DNA of 64,000 bases from Polyangiaceae bacterium. Lineage in GTDB: Bacteria; Myxococcota_A; Polyangia; Polyangiales; Polyangiaceae. The stretch lies in NCBI GenBank assembly GCA_020633205.1, contig JACKEB010000011.1:912501-976500 (forward strand), given 5' to 3'. The position numbers and the translations under genes were made by a program. Shown one piece after another: positions 46,232-55,570 of the stretch (within the stretch, counting starts at the first letter, position 1; each line of letters starts with the position of its first letter). Under the pieces are notes generated by a model. The model searched no databases, was not told the origin of the DNA, and worked only from the letters and a program-made list of their open reading frames with translations.

Positions 46232-47944
46232 ATGATGGCAAGCACCCACGACACCGTCCTCCACCGGATCCCGACTCTGGCTCGGCGTTCTAGGCCTTCT
46301 CAACCCCCGCACCGACTCTTCGCGTTGCTGTGCCTGGCAGTTGCCTTGTGCTGGTCGAGTTCCGGCGTCGCTCAGAACGCAGGTCGCAATGTGGTCAGCT
46401 CGGAGAACAAGCTGGCGGCTCAGGAGGCGCTCGCGCAGATGCAAGCCGGCGGGAACGCTGTGGACGCTGCGGTCACCGCGGTGCTCGTCGCGGGGGTCGC
46501 CAGTCCAACTTCCAGCGGGATCGGGGGGGGAGGGTTCGCGCTGGTTTGGGACGCGAACACCAAAACCACCTACCTGCTCGATTTCCGTGAGGTGGCGCCA
46601 AAAGCCGTAGATGCAGCCGCCTTCGAAAGTCGCCCCTTGGCGTGGGACCAGCGTGGCAAATACGTCGGCGTGCCTGGTGAGGTAGCCGGCCTCTACATGC
46701 TGCACAAGAAGTATGGCAAGCGCACCTGGAAGCAGGTCGTGGAGCCCGCAATCCGTGCGGCAAAGAAGGGCTTCCCCGTTGAGAGCCACCTGGCGAAGAT
46801 GCTCGCTCAAAGCGCCAAGACGTTGACTCAGGACGCTGGCATCGCTGCCGTATATTATCCGAACGGAAAACCAGCCGCACAGGGCAACCTCTTGAAGAAC
46901 CCCAAGCTGGCGGCCACGCTGGAGGCCATCGCGGAGCATGGCCCAGAAGCGTTCTACCAGGGCCCCATCGCCGAGGACATGGTCAGCAGCGTCAAGGCGG
47001 CTGGCGGCGCCTTGAGCCTGGAAGACCTGAAGGCGTACAAGCCTATCGAGCGCAAGCCCCTCAGCGCCACCTGGGAAGGCTATCAGGTGTATACGATGCC
47101 GCCGCCGAGCGCCGGCGGCATGATGCTGATCGAAGCCTTGCGGCTGTTCAAGAAGCCCGAGCTAGTGAAGCTCGGGCGCGACACGGGTGCCTATCAGCAC
47201 CTGCTGGCCGAGGCGATGCGTGGTGCGTTCGCCGACCGTGCGCGTTACCTTGGGGATCCAGCGTTCGAGAAGTACGACGTGGAGAAGCTGATGAGCGCCG
47301 CCCGCATGCAGGTGCGCCGCAAGAAGATCTCGCTCCATCGGACCCACAACATCCCGCGCTTTGGCCTCGAGGAGCACGGCACGCATCATCTGGTGACCAG
47401 CGACGCAGCTGGCAACATGGTTTCTCTGACCACGACCGTGAACCGCTTGTTCGGCGCGAAGCTCACCGCGACGAATAGTGGAGTCCAGATGAACGACGAG
47501 CTGGACGACTTCACTGCGAACAAAGACGTCGCGGCGTTCGGCATGAAACAGTCTCCGAACCGCGCGCGGCCCGGAGCACGCCCGGTGAGCAGCATGACGC
47601 CGACGATTGTGGTCGAGAACGGTGTGCCGGTGCTGGGCATCGGTGGCTCCGGTGGCACGACCATCGCCACCAACGTGACGCAGCTGGTGCTGGCGCGCTT
47701 GGCGTTTGGCGTCGACCCACAAAGGTTGGTCTCCGGGCAGCGCTTCTATGTTCCCCCGGGGAAATGGTACATCGCGCTCGAGAAGGGTGCCCCCAAGTCG
47801 CTCTGGGAGGACCTCGAGGCGCGCGGCGAAATCGTCGGGACAATGCCCTTCACGACGAGCGCTGTTCAGCTGATCGCGATCGAGAAGGGGCGCAAGGTGG
47901 GCGCCGCAGATCCCCGCAAGTCGGGCGCGGCGCTGGGGCGATGA
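46232..47944 (+). CDS. ggt: Gamma-glutamyltransferase
   Basis: A 570-aa secreted N-terminal nucleophile hydrolase that cleaves the gamma-glutamyl bond of glutathione in the periplasm or outside. The signal peptide ends near GVAQ (residue 48). Gly-rich GIGGGGFALVWD is typical of the large subunit. The auto-cleavage and nucleophile residue is Thr384 in EHGTHHLVTSD, with SSMTPTIVV and GIGGSGGTTI in the small subunit. It should mature into two chains. Confidence 0.93.
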   Translation: MMASTHDTVLHRIPTLARRSRPSQPPHRLFALLCLAVALCWSSSGVAQNAGRNVVSSENKLAAQEALAQMQAGGNAVDAAVTAVLVAGVASPTSSGIGGGGFALVWDANTKTTYLLDFREVAPKAVDAAAFESRPLAWDQRGKYVGVPGEVAGLYMLHKKYGKRTWKQVVEPAIRAAKKGFPVESHLAKMLAQSAKTLTQDAGIAAVYYPNGKPAAQGNLLKNPKLAATLEAIAEHGPEAFYQGPIAEDMVSSVKAAGGALSLEDLKAYKPIERKPLSATWEGYQVYTMPPPSAGGMMLIEALRLFKKPELVKLGRDTGAYQHLLAEAMRGAFADRARYLGDPAFEKYDVEKLMSAARMQVRRKKISLHRTHNIPRFGLEEHGTHHLVTSDAAGNMVSLTTTVNRLFGAKLTATNSGVQMNDELDDFTANKDVAAFGMKQSPNRARPGARPVSSMTPTIVVENGVPVLGIGGSGGTTIATNVTQLVLARLAFGVDPQRLVSGQRFYVPPGKWYIALEKGAPKSLWEDLEARGEIVGTMPFTTSAVQLIAIEKGRKVGAADPRKSGAALGR

Positions 47945-48002
47945 AGTCGTTCTGCGTTGGGCTGCGCCGCGCCGAGCCTTGTCGCTGACTTTTCGGCGCT
48001 TT

Positions 48003-48014
48003 CTCACCCCCAAA
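48003..48014 (+). repeat. Dispersed 12-mer CTCACCCCCAAA
   Basis: Exact copy in the 110-base gap between ggt and the following small gene; continues as AAACTTGG. Confidence 0.7.
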
Positions 48015-48054
48015 AACTTGGCCAAAGCGCGAGAGATCCTCCAACGCTGGTCCG

Positions 48055-48399
48055 ATGTCCGGCAGACCCTGTGAGATTTGCAGCGCTTTGGCGTCGTCGG
48101 AGACGGACGGCCTTGGCGCACCCACCCTAGCCGCTGCTCCCGAAGCGGAGAGCAAGCAAGGCGGGGACAAGACGCGGCGGGTGTTGATCGAGGACCGCTT
48201 GTTGTCGCTGTGCGATGAGCACGCCGCAGAAATTCAGCTGCATCGGGTGGATTCCATCGCGGAGCTAAGGGAGCTGTTTCAAGAACGCTACGGCAAGCGT
48301 TCGCTGGTCTTGCGCCGCAGCCCCCTCGACCGCCGAGTGTTTCCACCGCGGCCGGAAGGGCGACGCATGGCGGACGGGCGTCGCGCGAGCGATCGCTGA
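48055..48399 (+). CDS. Small protein with possible zinc site
   Basis: A 114-aa protein. Cys6-x2-Cys9 and Cys53-x2-His56 could form one zinc site of treble-clef type. The C-terminal 40 residues are rich in Arg and Pro, which suggests nucleic-acid binding or disorder. No family is recognised. It starts with ATG at 48055 and lies 110 bases after ggt on the same strand. Confidence 0.6.
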   Translation: MSGRPCEICSALASSETDGLGAPTLAAAPEAESKQGGDKTRRVLIEDRLLSLCDEHAAEIQLHRVDSIAELRELFQERYGKRSLVLRRSPLDRRVFPPRPEGRRMADGRRASDR

Positions 48400-48450
48400 A
48401 GTCGCGGTCAGCAGCTGACTACTGACAAACGCCGGCGTAGGCTACGTGCG

Positions 48451-51231
48451 ATGGTCCGGGCAGTGCGTAGCGGGGGCGTGCGGCGGCCGCTGGTTTGGAT
48501 GTCGCTGTTTGCGGCGTTCGTTGCCTGTTCGAGCAGCCACGAAGAAGAAACAGTCGGCAGCGAGTCGAGTGCGGTGGTCGCCGACGCTGAGGCGACCGGA
48601 GTCTACGGTCAGGCGGGTGCCTTTGACACCGCGACCTTCAACAAGGGTGGGCGCTCCGCGGATAGCTTGGCGGCGCCGTTCGCGCTGAGCGTTGCCGACG
48701 ACGACAGCTTGTTCGTCGCTGACACCAGTAACTCTCGCGTGCTGCATTTCCCCGCGGGAAGTACAACGGCGGATCGGGTCTATGGTCAGGCCGGCGACTT
48801 CACCCAAGGCCTGGAGAACAACGGCGGGGTGTCTGCGGGCTCGCTGCGCGCGCCTCAAGGGCTCGCCTACTTCACTGGGGATGCTGGCCAGCCCGCGGGA
48901 TTGTTCGTGGCGGACACCCAGAATAACCGCGTGCTGTTCTTTGACGGGAACTCCACCACGGCGACGCGCGTGGTCGGGCAAGCGGACTTCTCCAGTGTGA
49001 CTCCTAGCGTCGCGGCAGACCGGCTCAATCAACCGACCGGGCTCGCCGTCTCCTCGAGCGGCGAGCTCTACGTGGCTGACCGTGGGAATCACCGCGTGCT
49101 CAAATTTCCACCCGGAAGTGGAACAGCGGACAAGGTCTGGGGTCAGTTCTCTCTAACCACGAACACCGCTAACCTCGGCGGTGTGGGCCCGGCGACGCTG
49201 AACGGCCCCGCGGACGTCGCGCTGGACGGCTCCGGTTCGCTGTTCATCGCGGATACCACGAACCGCCGGGTGTTGCGCTACAGCTTGGCCGGCAACATCG
49301 TGGCCAACGCGGTTTGGGGCCAATCAGACTTCGCCTCCAACGGCTCGGGCATCGCGGCGAATCGCTTCAGCTACCCTCAAGGCTTGCTCAGCCTGGGCGG
49401 CGACCTGCTGGTCTCCGATTCGCTGAATCACCGCGTGCTGCGTTTCTCCACGGCAACAAGCGCTTCCTCTGCGACGCAGGTGTTTGGCCAGCTCGGCGCG
49501 TTCGATACCGGAACCGCCAACAAGGGCGGTGTGGGGCCACGCTCCCTGCGCACCCCAGTGGGCTTGGGGGTGAGCAGCGATGGCACGCTCTTCATCGCAG
49601 ACTCCGCAAATCATCGCACCCTGAGCTACGCGGCGAGCTGCGCCAGCGTCGGCTGTGACGACGGCAATCCATGCACCGACGACGTGTGTGAGGTGAGCGG
49701 TGTTTGCAGCCACGGCGTCGCCCAGACACCGCCGGACAGTTGCGTCGGCTTCGCTTGCGATGCCACGAGCTTGGGCTGCAAGACGAGCTGCGCAGGCACA
49801 GCAGATTGCCGCGCGGATTACGACTGTATTGCCGGGCGTTGCACCAAGACCTGCAGTGCCCCGGCAGACTGCCTAGGCGGGATCTGCAGCGACGGTTACT
49901 GCTGCAACGTGGCGTGCAGCGGGAGCTGCCAGGCGTGCGACGTGAGCGGCAGTGAAGGCACCTGCAGCAACGCTCCCGTCGCGGAAGATCCAAAGCAAGT
50001 TTGCTTGGGCTACGGCTGCAACGGCTCAGGCAGCTGCCGCGCAGCGCTGTGCAGCGGCGACGGCGACTGCGAAGCCGGCTTTCGCTGTGCTGGGACTGTC
50101 TGCACCAAGGACTGCGGCTCCGACAGCGACTGCTCAGGACGTAAGTGCGTCGACGGCGCGTGCTGCGGTGAGGACAGCTGCGCGTCGGGATCGACGTGCA
50201 ACTTCGATGCGGCCCACGCCGGCACTTGCATCAAGGCGCAAGGCAGCGACTGCGCGGCCGCGAGCGAGTGCGGCTCAGGAGTGTGCACCGACGGAGTGTG
50301 TTGTGACTCCGACTGCCCGGGCACCTGCAAGAGCTGCAAGGTGTCTGGGTTGCGCGGCACTTGTTCGTTCATCCCGGCCGGACAGGATCCCAACGAAGAG
50401 TGTCCGACGGACGCCGCTATTTGCGGTGGATTCTGCGACGGCAGTGGCGGATGTCGCCTGACCCAAGCCGGAAGCGAGTGCCGCCAGGCGCGCTGCGAGG
50501 ATGGCTTGTTGTTCGAGGCGGCAGAGTGCGTCGGCGATGGCAGCGCTTGTCCCGCGAGCACCTCCGCGCCGTGTCCGAACGCCTACGGGTGCGAGCTGGA
50601 TGGCCGCAGTTGCCGCACCACCTGCACCGAAAACTCCCATTGCGCGCCGGGTGCGGTTTGCGCAAACGGGGAGTGCAAGGCCGCAACGGTGACCCTCTGC
50701 AGCGACGATTCGCAATGCGAGTCGGGCTTCTGTGCTGACGGTTACTGCTGCAACTCGCGCTGCGACGGCGTCTGCCGATCATGCGCTGTCAGCGGCACGG
50801 AGGGCGTGTGTAGCTATGTGCCGTCAGGCGAGGACCCCGACCAAGAGTGCGGCGCGACCACGTGCAGCGCGACTTGCGATGGCGCCGGCGCGTGCCTGGG
50901 TTCTTCCGTGGGGAAGCAATGCGCCGCGGCGAGTTGCGCCGGTGCTAACGTCTTGCTCCAGGCAGCAAGTTGCCCCGGCGACGGCGCTGAGTGTCCCGCC
51001 CGCGTTCAGGTGAGCTGTGGCGCCGGCAGCTGCCGCAATGCGGCGTGCACGTTGCGCTGCGCGAGCGATGGGGACTGCTCCGAGGGCGCCAAGTGTTCTA
51101 GTGGGGAGTGTCGCCTACCCGCATCGGACGCGGGGTGCGGGTGTCGCGCGAGTTCCCGTTCACCCAAGCAAAGTTGGATGCTGCTTGCGGCGCTGGCCGT
51201 CTGGATGCGACGTCGTCGCCGCCCTGCATGA
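48451..51231 (+). CDS. Surface protein: six NHL repeats, Cys-rich modules, MYXO-CTERM-like tail
   Basis: A 926-aa exported protein. The signal peptide has the possible lipobox FVAC. Six NHL-type repeats (about 45-395), each with an [F/Y/W]GQ strand and an LF[V/I]AD strand, should close a six-bladed propeller. Then come about 480 residues of Cys-rich modules, including three copies of a C-x3-C-x2-C-x2-C module ending in DP-x3-C (near 490, 620 and 770). The end has GCGCRASS, a hydrophobic helix and RRRRRP, a MYXO-CTERM-like sorting tail. The likely role is adhesion or ligand binding at the cell surface. Confidence 0.85.
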   Translation: MVRAVRSGGVRRPLVWMSLFAAFVACSSSHEEETVGSESSAVVADAEATGVYGQAGAFDTATFNKGGRSADSLAAPFALSVADDDSLFVADTSNSRVLHFPAGSTTADRVYGQAGDFTQGLENNGGVSAGSLRAPQGLAYFTGDAGQPAGLFVADTQNNRVLFFDGNSTTATRVVGQADFSSVTPSVAADRLNQPTGLAVSSSGELYVADRGNHRVLKFPPGSGTADKVWGQFSLTTNTANLGGVGPATLNGPADVALDGSGSLFIADTTNRRVLRYSLAGNIVANAVWGQSDFASNGSGIAANRFSYPQGLLSLGGDLLVSDSLNHRVLRFSTATSASSATQVFGQLGAFDTGTANKGGVGPRSLRTPVGLGVSSDGTLFIADSANHRTLSYAASCASVGCDDGNPCTDDVCEVSGVCSHGVAQTPPDSCVGFACDATSLGCKTSCAGTADCRADYDCIAGRCTKTCSAPADCLGGICSDGYCCNVACSGSCQACDVSGSEGTCSNAPVAEDPKQVCLGYGCNGSGSCRAALCSGDGDCEAGFRCAGTVCTKDCGSDSDCSGRKCVDGACCGEDSCASGSTCNFDAAHAGTCIKAQGSDCAAASECGSGVCTDGVCCDSDCPGTCKSCKVSGLRGTCSFIPAGQDPNEECPTDAAICGGFCDGSGGCRLTQAGSECRQARCEDGLLFEAAECVGDGSACPASTSAPCPNAYGCELDGRSCRTTCTENSHCAPGAVCANGECKAATVTLCSDDSQCESGFCADGYCCNSRCDGVCRSCAVSGTEGVCSYVPSGEDPDQECGATTCSATCDGAGACLGSSVGKQCAAASCAGANVLLQAASCPGDGAECPARVQVSCGAGSCRNAACTLRCASDGDCSEGAKCSSGECRLPASDAGCGCRASSRSPKQSWMLLAALAVWMRRRRRPA

Positions 51232-52163
51232 CACCTCACGGGTTCAACAAGCTGGCGGCTTTCGTGTACAGCTCGGCTTTGGCTGCGCTGGTTTACGCAC
51301 GCTCTGCGCCTCCACCCCCGCCTACGTATCCGGACCCAATCGTCGCGCTACCGGAGAATTCAGCGGTGGTGCTGACCGCAAACCTCGAGCGCATGCGACA
51401 CAGCGAGCTTGGGCGCCAGCTGCTCGACGAATCCGGCGGTGCGGCGCTGCCGGCTGGCGATTGTCAGACGGTGGTTGGGCACGCGGCGCGAGTTGCCGTG
51501 GCCATGCCTCGCCTGGAGCACGCCGAAGACGTGGGAGTGCTCGGAGCGGCGTTCAGCGGAGGCTTCAAGGCTGTCGAGATCGAGAGCTGCGTGCGCGAGT
51601 CCTTGGCGCGGCGGGGACAGCAGCTGCACCGCGAGCGGGACGCAGAGTTTCTGCGTCTTGGCGCCGGCCCCGACGCGCAGGGGCAAACGGGCGTCGTCGC
51701 GTTGCGAGACGACGGCCTCTTGTTGGGGGCTCCAACCAGTTACCTCCCTCAGATGGTCGCCGCTGCGAACCGCAGCGCACCCAATGTGAGAAAGTCGGAG
51801 CAGCATCGGTTGCTACGGGAAATCGTGGGCGTGAATGGAACGCTCCTCCTCAGCGCCATCTGGGATCTGCCTTGGTTTCCGGGGGTGAGGGCAGCCGCAC
51901 TCAGCGCCGACTTCTCTCCAAGCCTGCGTGTCGAGCTCGCGGTGCGGTGCGATGACGAGCTGCGTTGTGCGTCCATCGCGGACCGCCTGCGAGCACTGGA
52001 AGACGAACCCATGTTGAAACTGGCAGGCCTGGCTTTGCCGCGCGGTTCTCTGAAGGTGCGGGACCTCGACGGTCTGGTGCGAGGCAGCTTGGATGTTCAG
52101 GTGTCCGACGCGCGTCCCTTGTTGAGGCAAGCTTTGGCGCTATTCAAGCCCGTCGCCCAGTAG
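51228..52163 (+). CDS. Exported or membrane-anchored protein of unknown function
   Basis: A 311-aa protein with one N-terminal hydrophobic segment (about 8-25) then a Pro-rich stretch and a globular domain opening with LPENSAVVLTANLERM, a pattern seen in DUF3352-like proteins; this similarity is weak. Several Cys pairs (CQTV, CVRE, CDDELRCAS) suggest disulfides. ATG at 51228 overlaps the stop of the NHL protein (ATGA), so they are coupled; the longer frame from 51108 overlaps that gene and is rejected. Confidence 0.7.
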   Translation: MTPHGFNKLAAFVYSSALAALVYARSAPPPPPTYPDPIVALPENSAVVLTANLERMRHSELGRQLLDESGGAALPAGDCQTVVGHAARVAVAMPRLEHAEDVGVLGAAFSGGFKAVEIESCVRESLARRGQQLHRERDAEFLRLGAGPDAQGQTGVVALRDDGLLLGAPTSYLPQMVAAANRSAPNVRKSEQHRLLREIVGVNGTLLLSAIWDLPWFPGVRAAALSADFSPSLRVELAVRCDDELRCASIADRLRALEDEPMLKLAGLALPRGSLKVRDLDGLVRGSLDVQVSDARPLLRQALALFKPVAQ

Positions 52164-52288
52164 GCGGCGCACCCACACGGTGTGGTCGGTGGTGCTGCCG
52201 ACAAAACTTCAAGCCTCAACGAAATCGCGGCTCATATCTGCGCGAGGCACAGGCGACTCAGCTGGCTATCCGCTAAACTACGGTCGCC

Positions 52289-53569
52289 ATGTCGAAGCTT
52301 AGCACCTCGCGGAAACAGTTGGAGCTTGCCTCAACCCAGGGCGGCAACCCGGCGAAACGTCGCCGTATCAATGCGGTGCGCTTGGGCGCGGTTTTCGGGG
52401 TGGTGGCCCTCGCGTCGCAGTTTGGTGCGTGCAGCCCCACGGGTGGTGGTGGTAGCCAGGTCGGCAACAACGGTGGCTCAGCCAGCAACGGTGGCAGCAG
52501 CATCGGTGGCTTCGAGAACGGCGGCTCGAGCAGCGGCGGAGACAACTTCGGCGGCTCATCCTTCGTGGACGCCAACGGCGGCAGCGGCGCGAGCGGTGGC
52601 TCCGGCCAAGACGCCTGCGCCGCGGACAACTACGGCGGCAAGCAGATCCCCCTCGATATGTACGTGATGCTCGATCGCTCAGGCTCGATGGATGGTCCAA
52701 GCTGGACCGCCGTCGTCGGAGCGCTCACCGACTTCGTGCAGAGCCCGGACTCCGATGGCGTCGGCATCGGCCTACAATTCTTCCCCTCTCCGACTGAGCC
52801 GACGTGTCCGATTTTCGCGCCGTGCGGAAATAGCTGCACCAACAACGGTGGCTTCTGCGAGATGTGCGACCCGAACGGCTTCCTGCCCCCGGCGGTTCCG
52901 TTCAACACCCTGCCTGGCGCTGCCGCGGGCATCGTCAACGCGATGAACGGCACCTCGCCTGGCGGCGACACCCCCACCATGCCGGCGCTCCAGAGCGCGG
53001 CCATCGCCACCACCGCCTACGCCAAGCAGCATCCGGATCGCAAGGTGATCATCGTCTTAGCGAGCGACGGTGTGCCAAGTCGCTGCGAAGATGGCATCCC
53101 GCAAATCGCTGCCGTGGCGGCCGCGGCGCTGGCCGAGACGCCGTCGGTCGAGACCTATGCCATTGGCATCGGCGACATTGCGGCTCTCGACGCGATCGCC
53201 GCCGCAGGCGGCAGCCAGAAGGCCATCGTCGTGGACACCGCGACCGGCAGCCAAGACTTCTTGGACGCCATGAACGAGATCCGCGGCCAGGCGCTCGGCT
53301 GTGAGTACCTGATGCCGACGCCCACCGAGGGCGAGGCGGACCCCGACAAGCTGAACGTGCGTTACACGCCGGACGGTAGCCCTGAGGAAGTATTTCCGCG
53401 CGTAAATGATGTGTCGCAGTGCCAGGGCCAACCCGGTTGGTACTACGACGACCCGGCGAACCCGACCAAGATCACGCTCTGTCCCGCGTCCTGCGACCGG
53501 GTGAAGAACCTGGGCGGTTCGGTAAGCATCGAACTCGGTTGCGAGCAGATCGTCGCGCCCCCGCGCTAG
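52289..53569 (+). CDS. VWA-domain lipoprotein
   Basis: A 426-aa lipoprotein. The charged n-region is long; the lipobox is QFGAC (Cys48). A Gly/Ser/Asn-rich tether (about 50-108) carries a von Willebrand A domain (about 118-330). Its metal-ion site is DRSGS (Asp129, Ser131, Ser133), with a TPT-type Thr (GDTPTMP) and a later Asp (LASDGVPS). Cys-rich insertions follow. VWA proteins at the surface bind other proteins through a bound divalent metal. It lies 125 bases after the previous gene. Confidence 0.85.
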   Translation: MSKLSTSRKQLELASTQGGNPAKRRRINAVRLGAVFGVVALASQFGACSPTGGGGSQVGNNGGSASNGGSSIGGFENGGSSSGGDNFGGSSFVDANGGSGASGGSGQDACAADNYGGKQIPLDMYVMLDRSGSMDGPSWTAVVGALTDFVQSPDSDGVGIGLQFFPSPTEPTCPIFAPCGNSCTNNGGFCEMCDPNGFLPPAVPFNTLPGAAAGIVNAMNGTSPGGDTPTMPALQSAAIATTAYAKQHPDRKVIIVLASDGVPSRCEDGIPQIAAVAAAALAETPSVETYAIGIGDIAALDAIAAAGGSQKAIVVDTATGSQDFLDAMNEIRGQALGCEYLMPTPTEGEADPDKLNVRYTPDGSPEEVFPRVNDVSQCQGQPGWYYDDPANPTKITLCPASCDRVKNLGGSVSIELGCEQIVAPPR

Positions 53570-53588
53570 TCGACGGCGAGCAGCTGGT

Positions 53589-54473
53589 TCACCAACATCG
53601 GGTAGCAGCGAGCTCCGCCGCTAGCCGTTCGGCGACGAAGCGGATGCGCGGTACGTCGAGAGCGCTCTTCGAGACCACGAGGTGCAAGGTGCTCTCGGCG
53701 TGCTCTCCCAGATCCAGGTCGAGTTCCACAAACATGTCCTGACGCAGGTAGCGATGCTCTACCCGGCCCAGGAAGATGCCTCCAATGCCGCATTGGGCGG
53801 CCCGAAGCTGGACCAGGTAGTCATCGCTTGCAAAAACCGGGCGGAAATCTGGGATCAGCTCAGACAGTATTGAGTTCGGCACCACGTGGTCGAATGGCGG
53901 CGCCCAACCGATCCATCCAACATCTGCCAGTCCATAGCCTTTCGGCAAGGAAGCTGCGTACTCCGGAGTGGCCATCGCGGCGGTGTGGTGCGTCAGCGTC
54001 GCAAACGAGACGAGGTCACGGTGCTCGGGCGCCTTCCAACGCAACGCGAGATCCGCTTCACGCCGCACGAGATCCGCATACTGGACACTCGCCAACGCAT
54101 GCAGCTGCAGCTCTGGCCAACGCGTTCTCAAATCTGCGGCGAACGGAGCAAGGAAGCCGTATGCCAGCCCCGGGGGTGCCGTGATGCGCACGACGCCTGC
54201 TGGCTCTTGGTCCCGGCTTTCCGCGCGCGACGTGAGCACCCCCGCCCACTCCGCCATGCGCTGCGCTGGCTCTAACAGCTGAGTTCCGCGACTCGTAAGC
54301 TTCACACCGTGCGCGCTGCGGTCGAACAACGGGTAGCCTAGGTGCTCCTCCAGAGTTGCTAGGTGGCGGCTCACCGTTGGTTGCCCTAGACGAAGCAGAC
54401 GGGCGGCGGCGCTGATGCTGCCGCTCTCGGCCACTGCTAGGAAGGTGCGAACGTCCTCCCACGGGATATCCAT
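53589..54473 (-). CDS. LysR-family transcriptional regulator
   Basis: A 294-aa full-length LysR regulator. The N-terminal HTH (1-60) has WEDVRTFLAVAESGSISAAARLL and LGQPTVSRHLATLEEHLG. The effector-binding domain (about 90-290) is complete, unlike the HTH-only protein at 5555. It is divergent from a metallo-hydrolase gene. The 64-base gap holds a perfect T-N11-A dyad, the standard LysR site, so it probably controls itself and that gene. Confidence 0.9.
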   Translation of the reverse strand: MDIPWEDVRTFLAVAESGSISAAARLLRLGQPTVSRHLATLEEHLGYPLFDRSAHGVKLTSRGTQLLEPAQRMAEWAGVLTSRAESRDQEPAGVVRITAPPGLAYGFLAPFAADLRTRWPELQLHALASVQYADLVRREADLALRWKAPEHRDLVSFATLTHHTAAMATPEYAASLPKGYGLADVGWIGWAPPFDHVVPNSILSELIPDFRPVFASDDYLVQLRAAQCGIGGIFLGRVEHRYLRQDMFVELDLDLGEHAESTLHLVVSKSALDVPRIRFVAERLAAELAATRCW

Positions 54474-54487
54474 TTACGGATAACAGT

Positions 54488-54510
54488 ATGCAATCTTTAT
54501 CGATTTGCAT
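54488..54510. promoter_or_regulatory. LysR operator in divergent promoter region
   Basis: ATGCAA (54488-54493) and TTGCAT (54505-54510) are perfect inverted arms around an 11-base spacer, the classic T-N11-A LysR box. It lies 14 bases from the LysR start and 27 bases from the divergent hydrolase start. The gap is noticeably AT-richer than its surroundings. Confidence 0.75.
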
Positions 54511-54537
54511 CCAATTCCAGATGGCTAGGCTTCTGCC

Positions 54538-55521
54538 ATGACTCGTCGGCGTCGCGTCTTGTTTGGAGTGATCACCGGGATCGCCTTGTTTTCAGCCACG
54601 CTAGCCGTGGTTGGCCTGCCTGCGTCCAGCCACGCGGTGGAACCGTCGGACCTCGGGGTGACCGCGTCGGACGACGCTCTCTTGGCGGATGTCGACCAAC
54701 CGGGGCCCATCGAGTTCGAGACCTTCGTCGCGGCCGATTGGGAGGTGCCCCTGAGCGGCTTGCTCAACCTGGACGCGCCCGAGGCTCGAGCGGCGGGACT
54801 CAGCGACCGAGACGAGCCAATTCAGATCTTCTTCTATTCCGTGCGGCACCCAAAGTTTGGGCTGTTCGTGGTCGACTCGGGGGTCGAGTGGGCTCTTGCC
54901 AATCAGCCTGAGAGCTCCTTACTCGGTGGCTTGGTGGGGGACGTGATGCACCGCGAGCGCATCCAGGTGAAGCTCGACATGCGCACCTGGCTCGCCAAGC
55001 AGTCGCAGCCGCTCAGCGGTGTCTTTCTCACTCATATGCACACGGACCATATCGAGGGCCTCCCAGACATCCCCCAGGATGTGCCCGTCTACGCCGGAAA
55101 GGGTGAGACGCGGGGACGAGAGTTCTCCCATGCGTTCACTGCGGGCATCACTGACGAAGCGCTCGCAGGGCGCCCGCCGGTGCGCGAATGGAATTTCCCT
55201 AAGGATACTCGGGGCGTGGTCGACGTGTTCGGCGATGGTAGCTTCTTTGCGCTGCAGGTGCCGGGTCACACGAGCGGCAGCACTGCATATCTGGCGCGTA
55301 CGACGCGCGGGCCGGTGCTGATGGTTGGGGATACGTGTCACACGGCTTGGGGCTGGCAGCACGGCGTGGAGCCCGGTTCCTTTACGGCAGATCAAGCGAC
55401 CAACCGTGAGAGCCTCAAGTGGCTCAAGCAGTTGGTGGAGCAGCACCCGAAGATCCAGGTACGCCTTGGGCACCAGTGGCTTCCGGATCAGGCGCCCGTG
55501 GCAGCTGGCGCTAGTGAGTGA
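54538..55521 (+). CDS. Exported metallo-beta-lactamase-fold hydrolase (lactonase-like)
   Basis: A 327-aa protein with a signal or anchor segment (about 5-30). The metallo-hydrolase motif is THMHTDHIEG (His166, His168, Asp170, His171). Later ligands are His in VPGHTSGST and Asp in MVGDTCHT, and a C-terminal LGHQW His. The overall plan resembles N-acyl-homoserine lactonases of the AiiA type, but other lactones or esters are possible. It is controlled by the divergent LysR regulator through the 54488 site. Confidence 0.82.
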   Translation: MTRRRRVLFGVITGIALFSATLAVVGLPASSHAVEPSDLGVTASDDALLADVDQPGPIEFETFVAADWEVPLSGLLNLDAPEARAAGLSDRDEPIQIFFYSVRHPKFGLFVVDSGVEWALANQPESSLLGGLVGDVMHRERIQVKLDMRTWLAKQSQPLSGVFLTHMHTDHIEGLPDIPQDVPVYAGKGETRGREFSHAFTAGITDEALAGRPPVREWNFPKDTRGVVDVFGDGSFFALQVPGHTSGSTAYLARTTRGPVLMVGDTCHTAWGWQHGVEPGSFTADQATNRESLKWLKQLVEQHPKIQVRLGHQWLPDQAPVAAGASE

Positions 55522-55537
55522 TTGAGCAGCGGCGCGC

Positions 55538-55549
55538 CTCACCCCCAAA
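55538..55549 (+). repeat. Dispersed 12-mer CTCACCCCCAAA
   Basis: Exact copy just after the metallo-hydrolase stop, upstream of the shared terminator hairpin. Confidence 0.7.
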
Positions 55550-55570
55550 CCCGCGAGAAGTACGCTCGCA

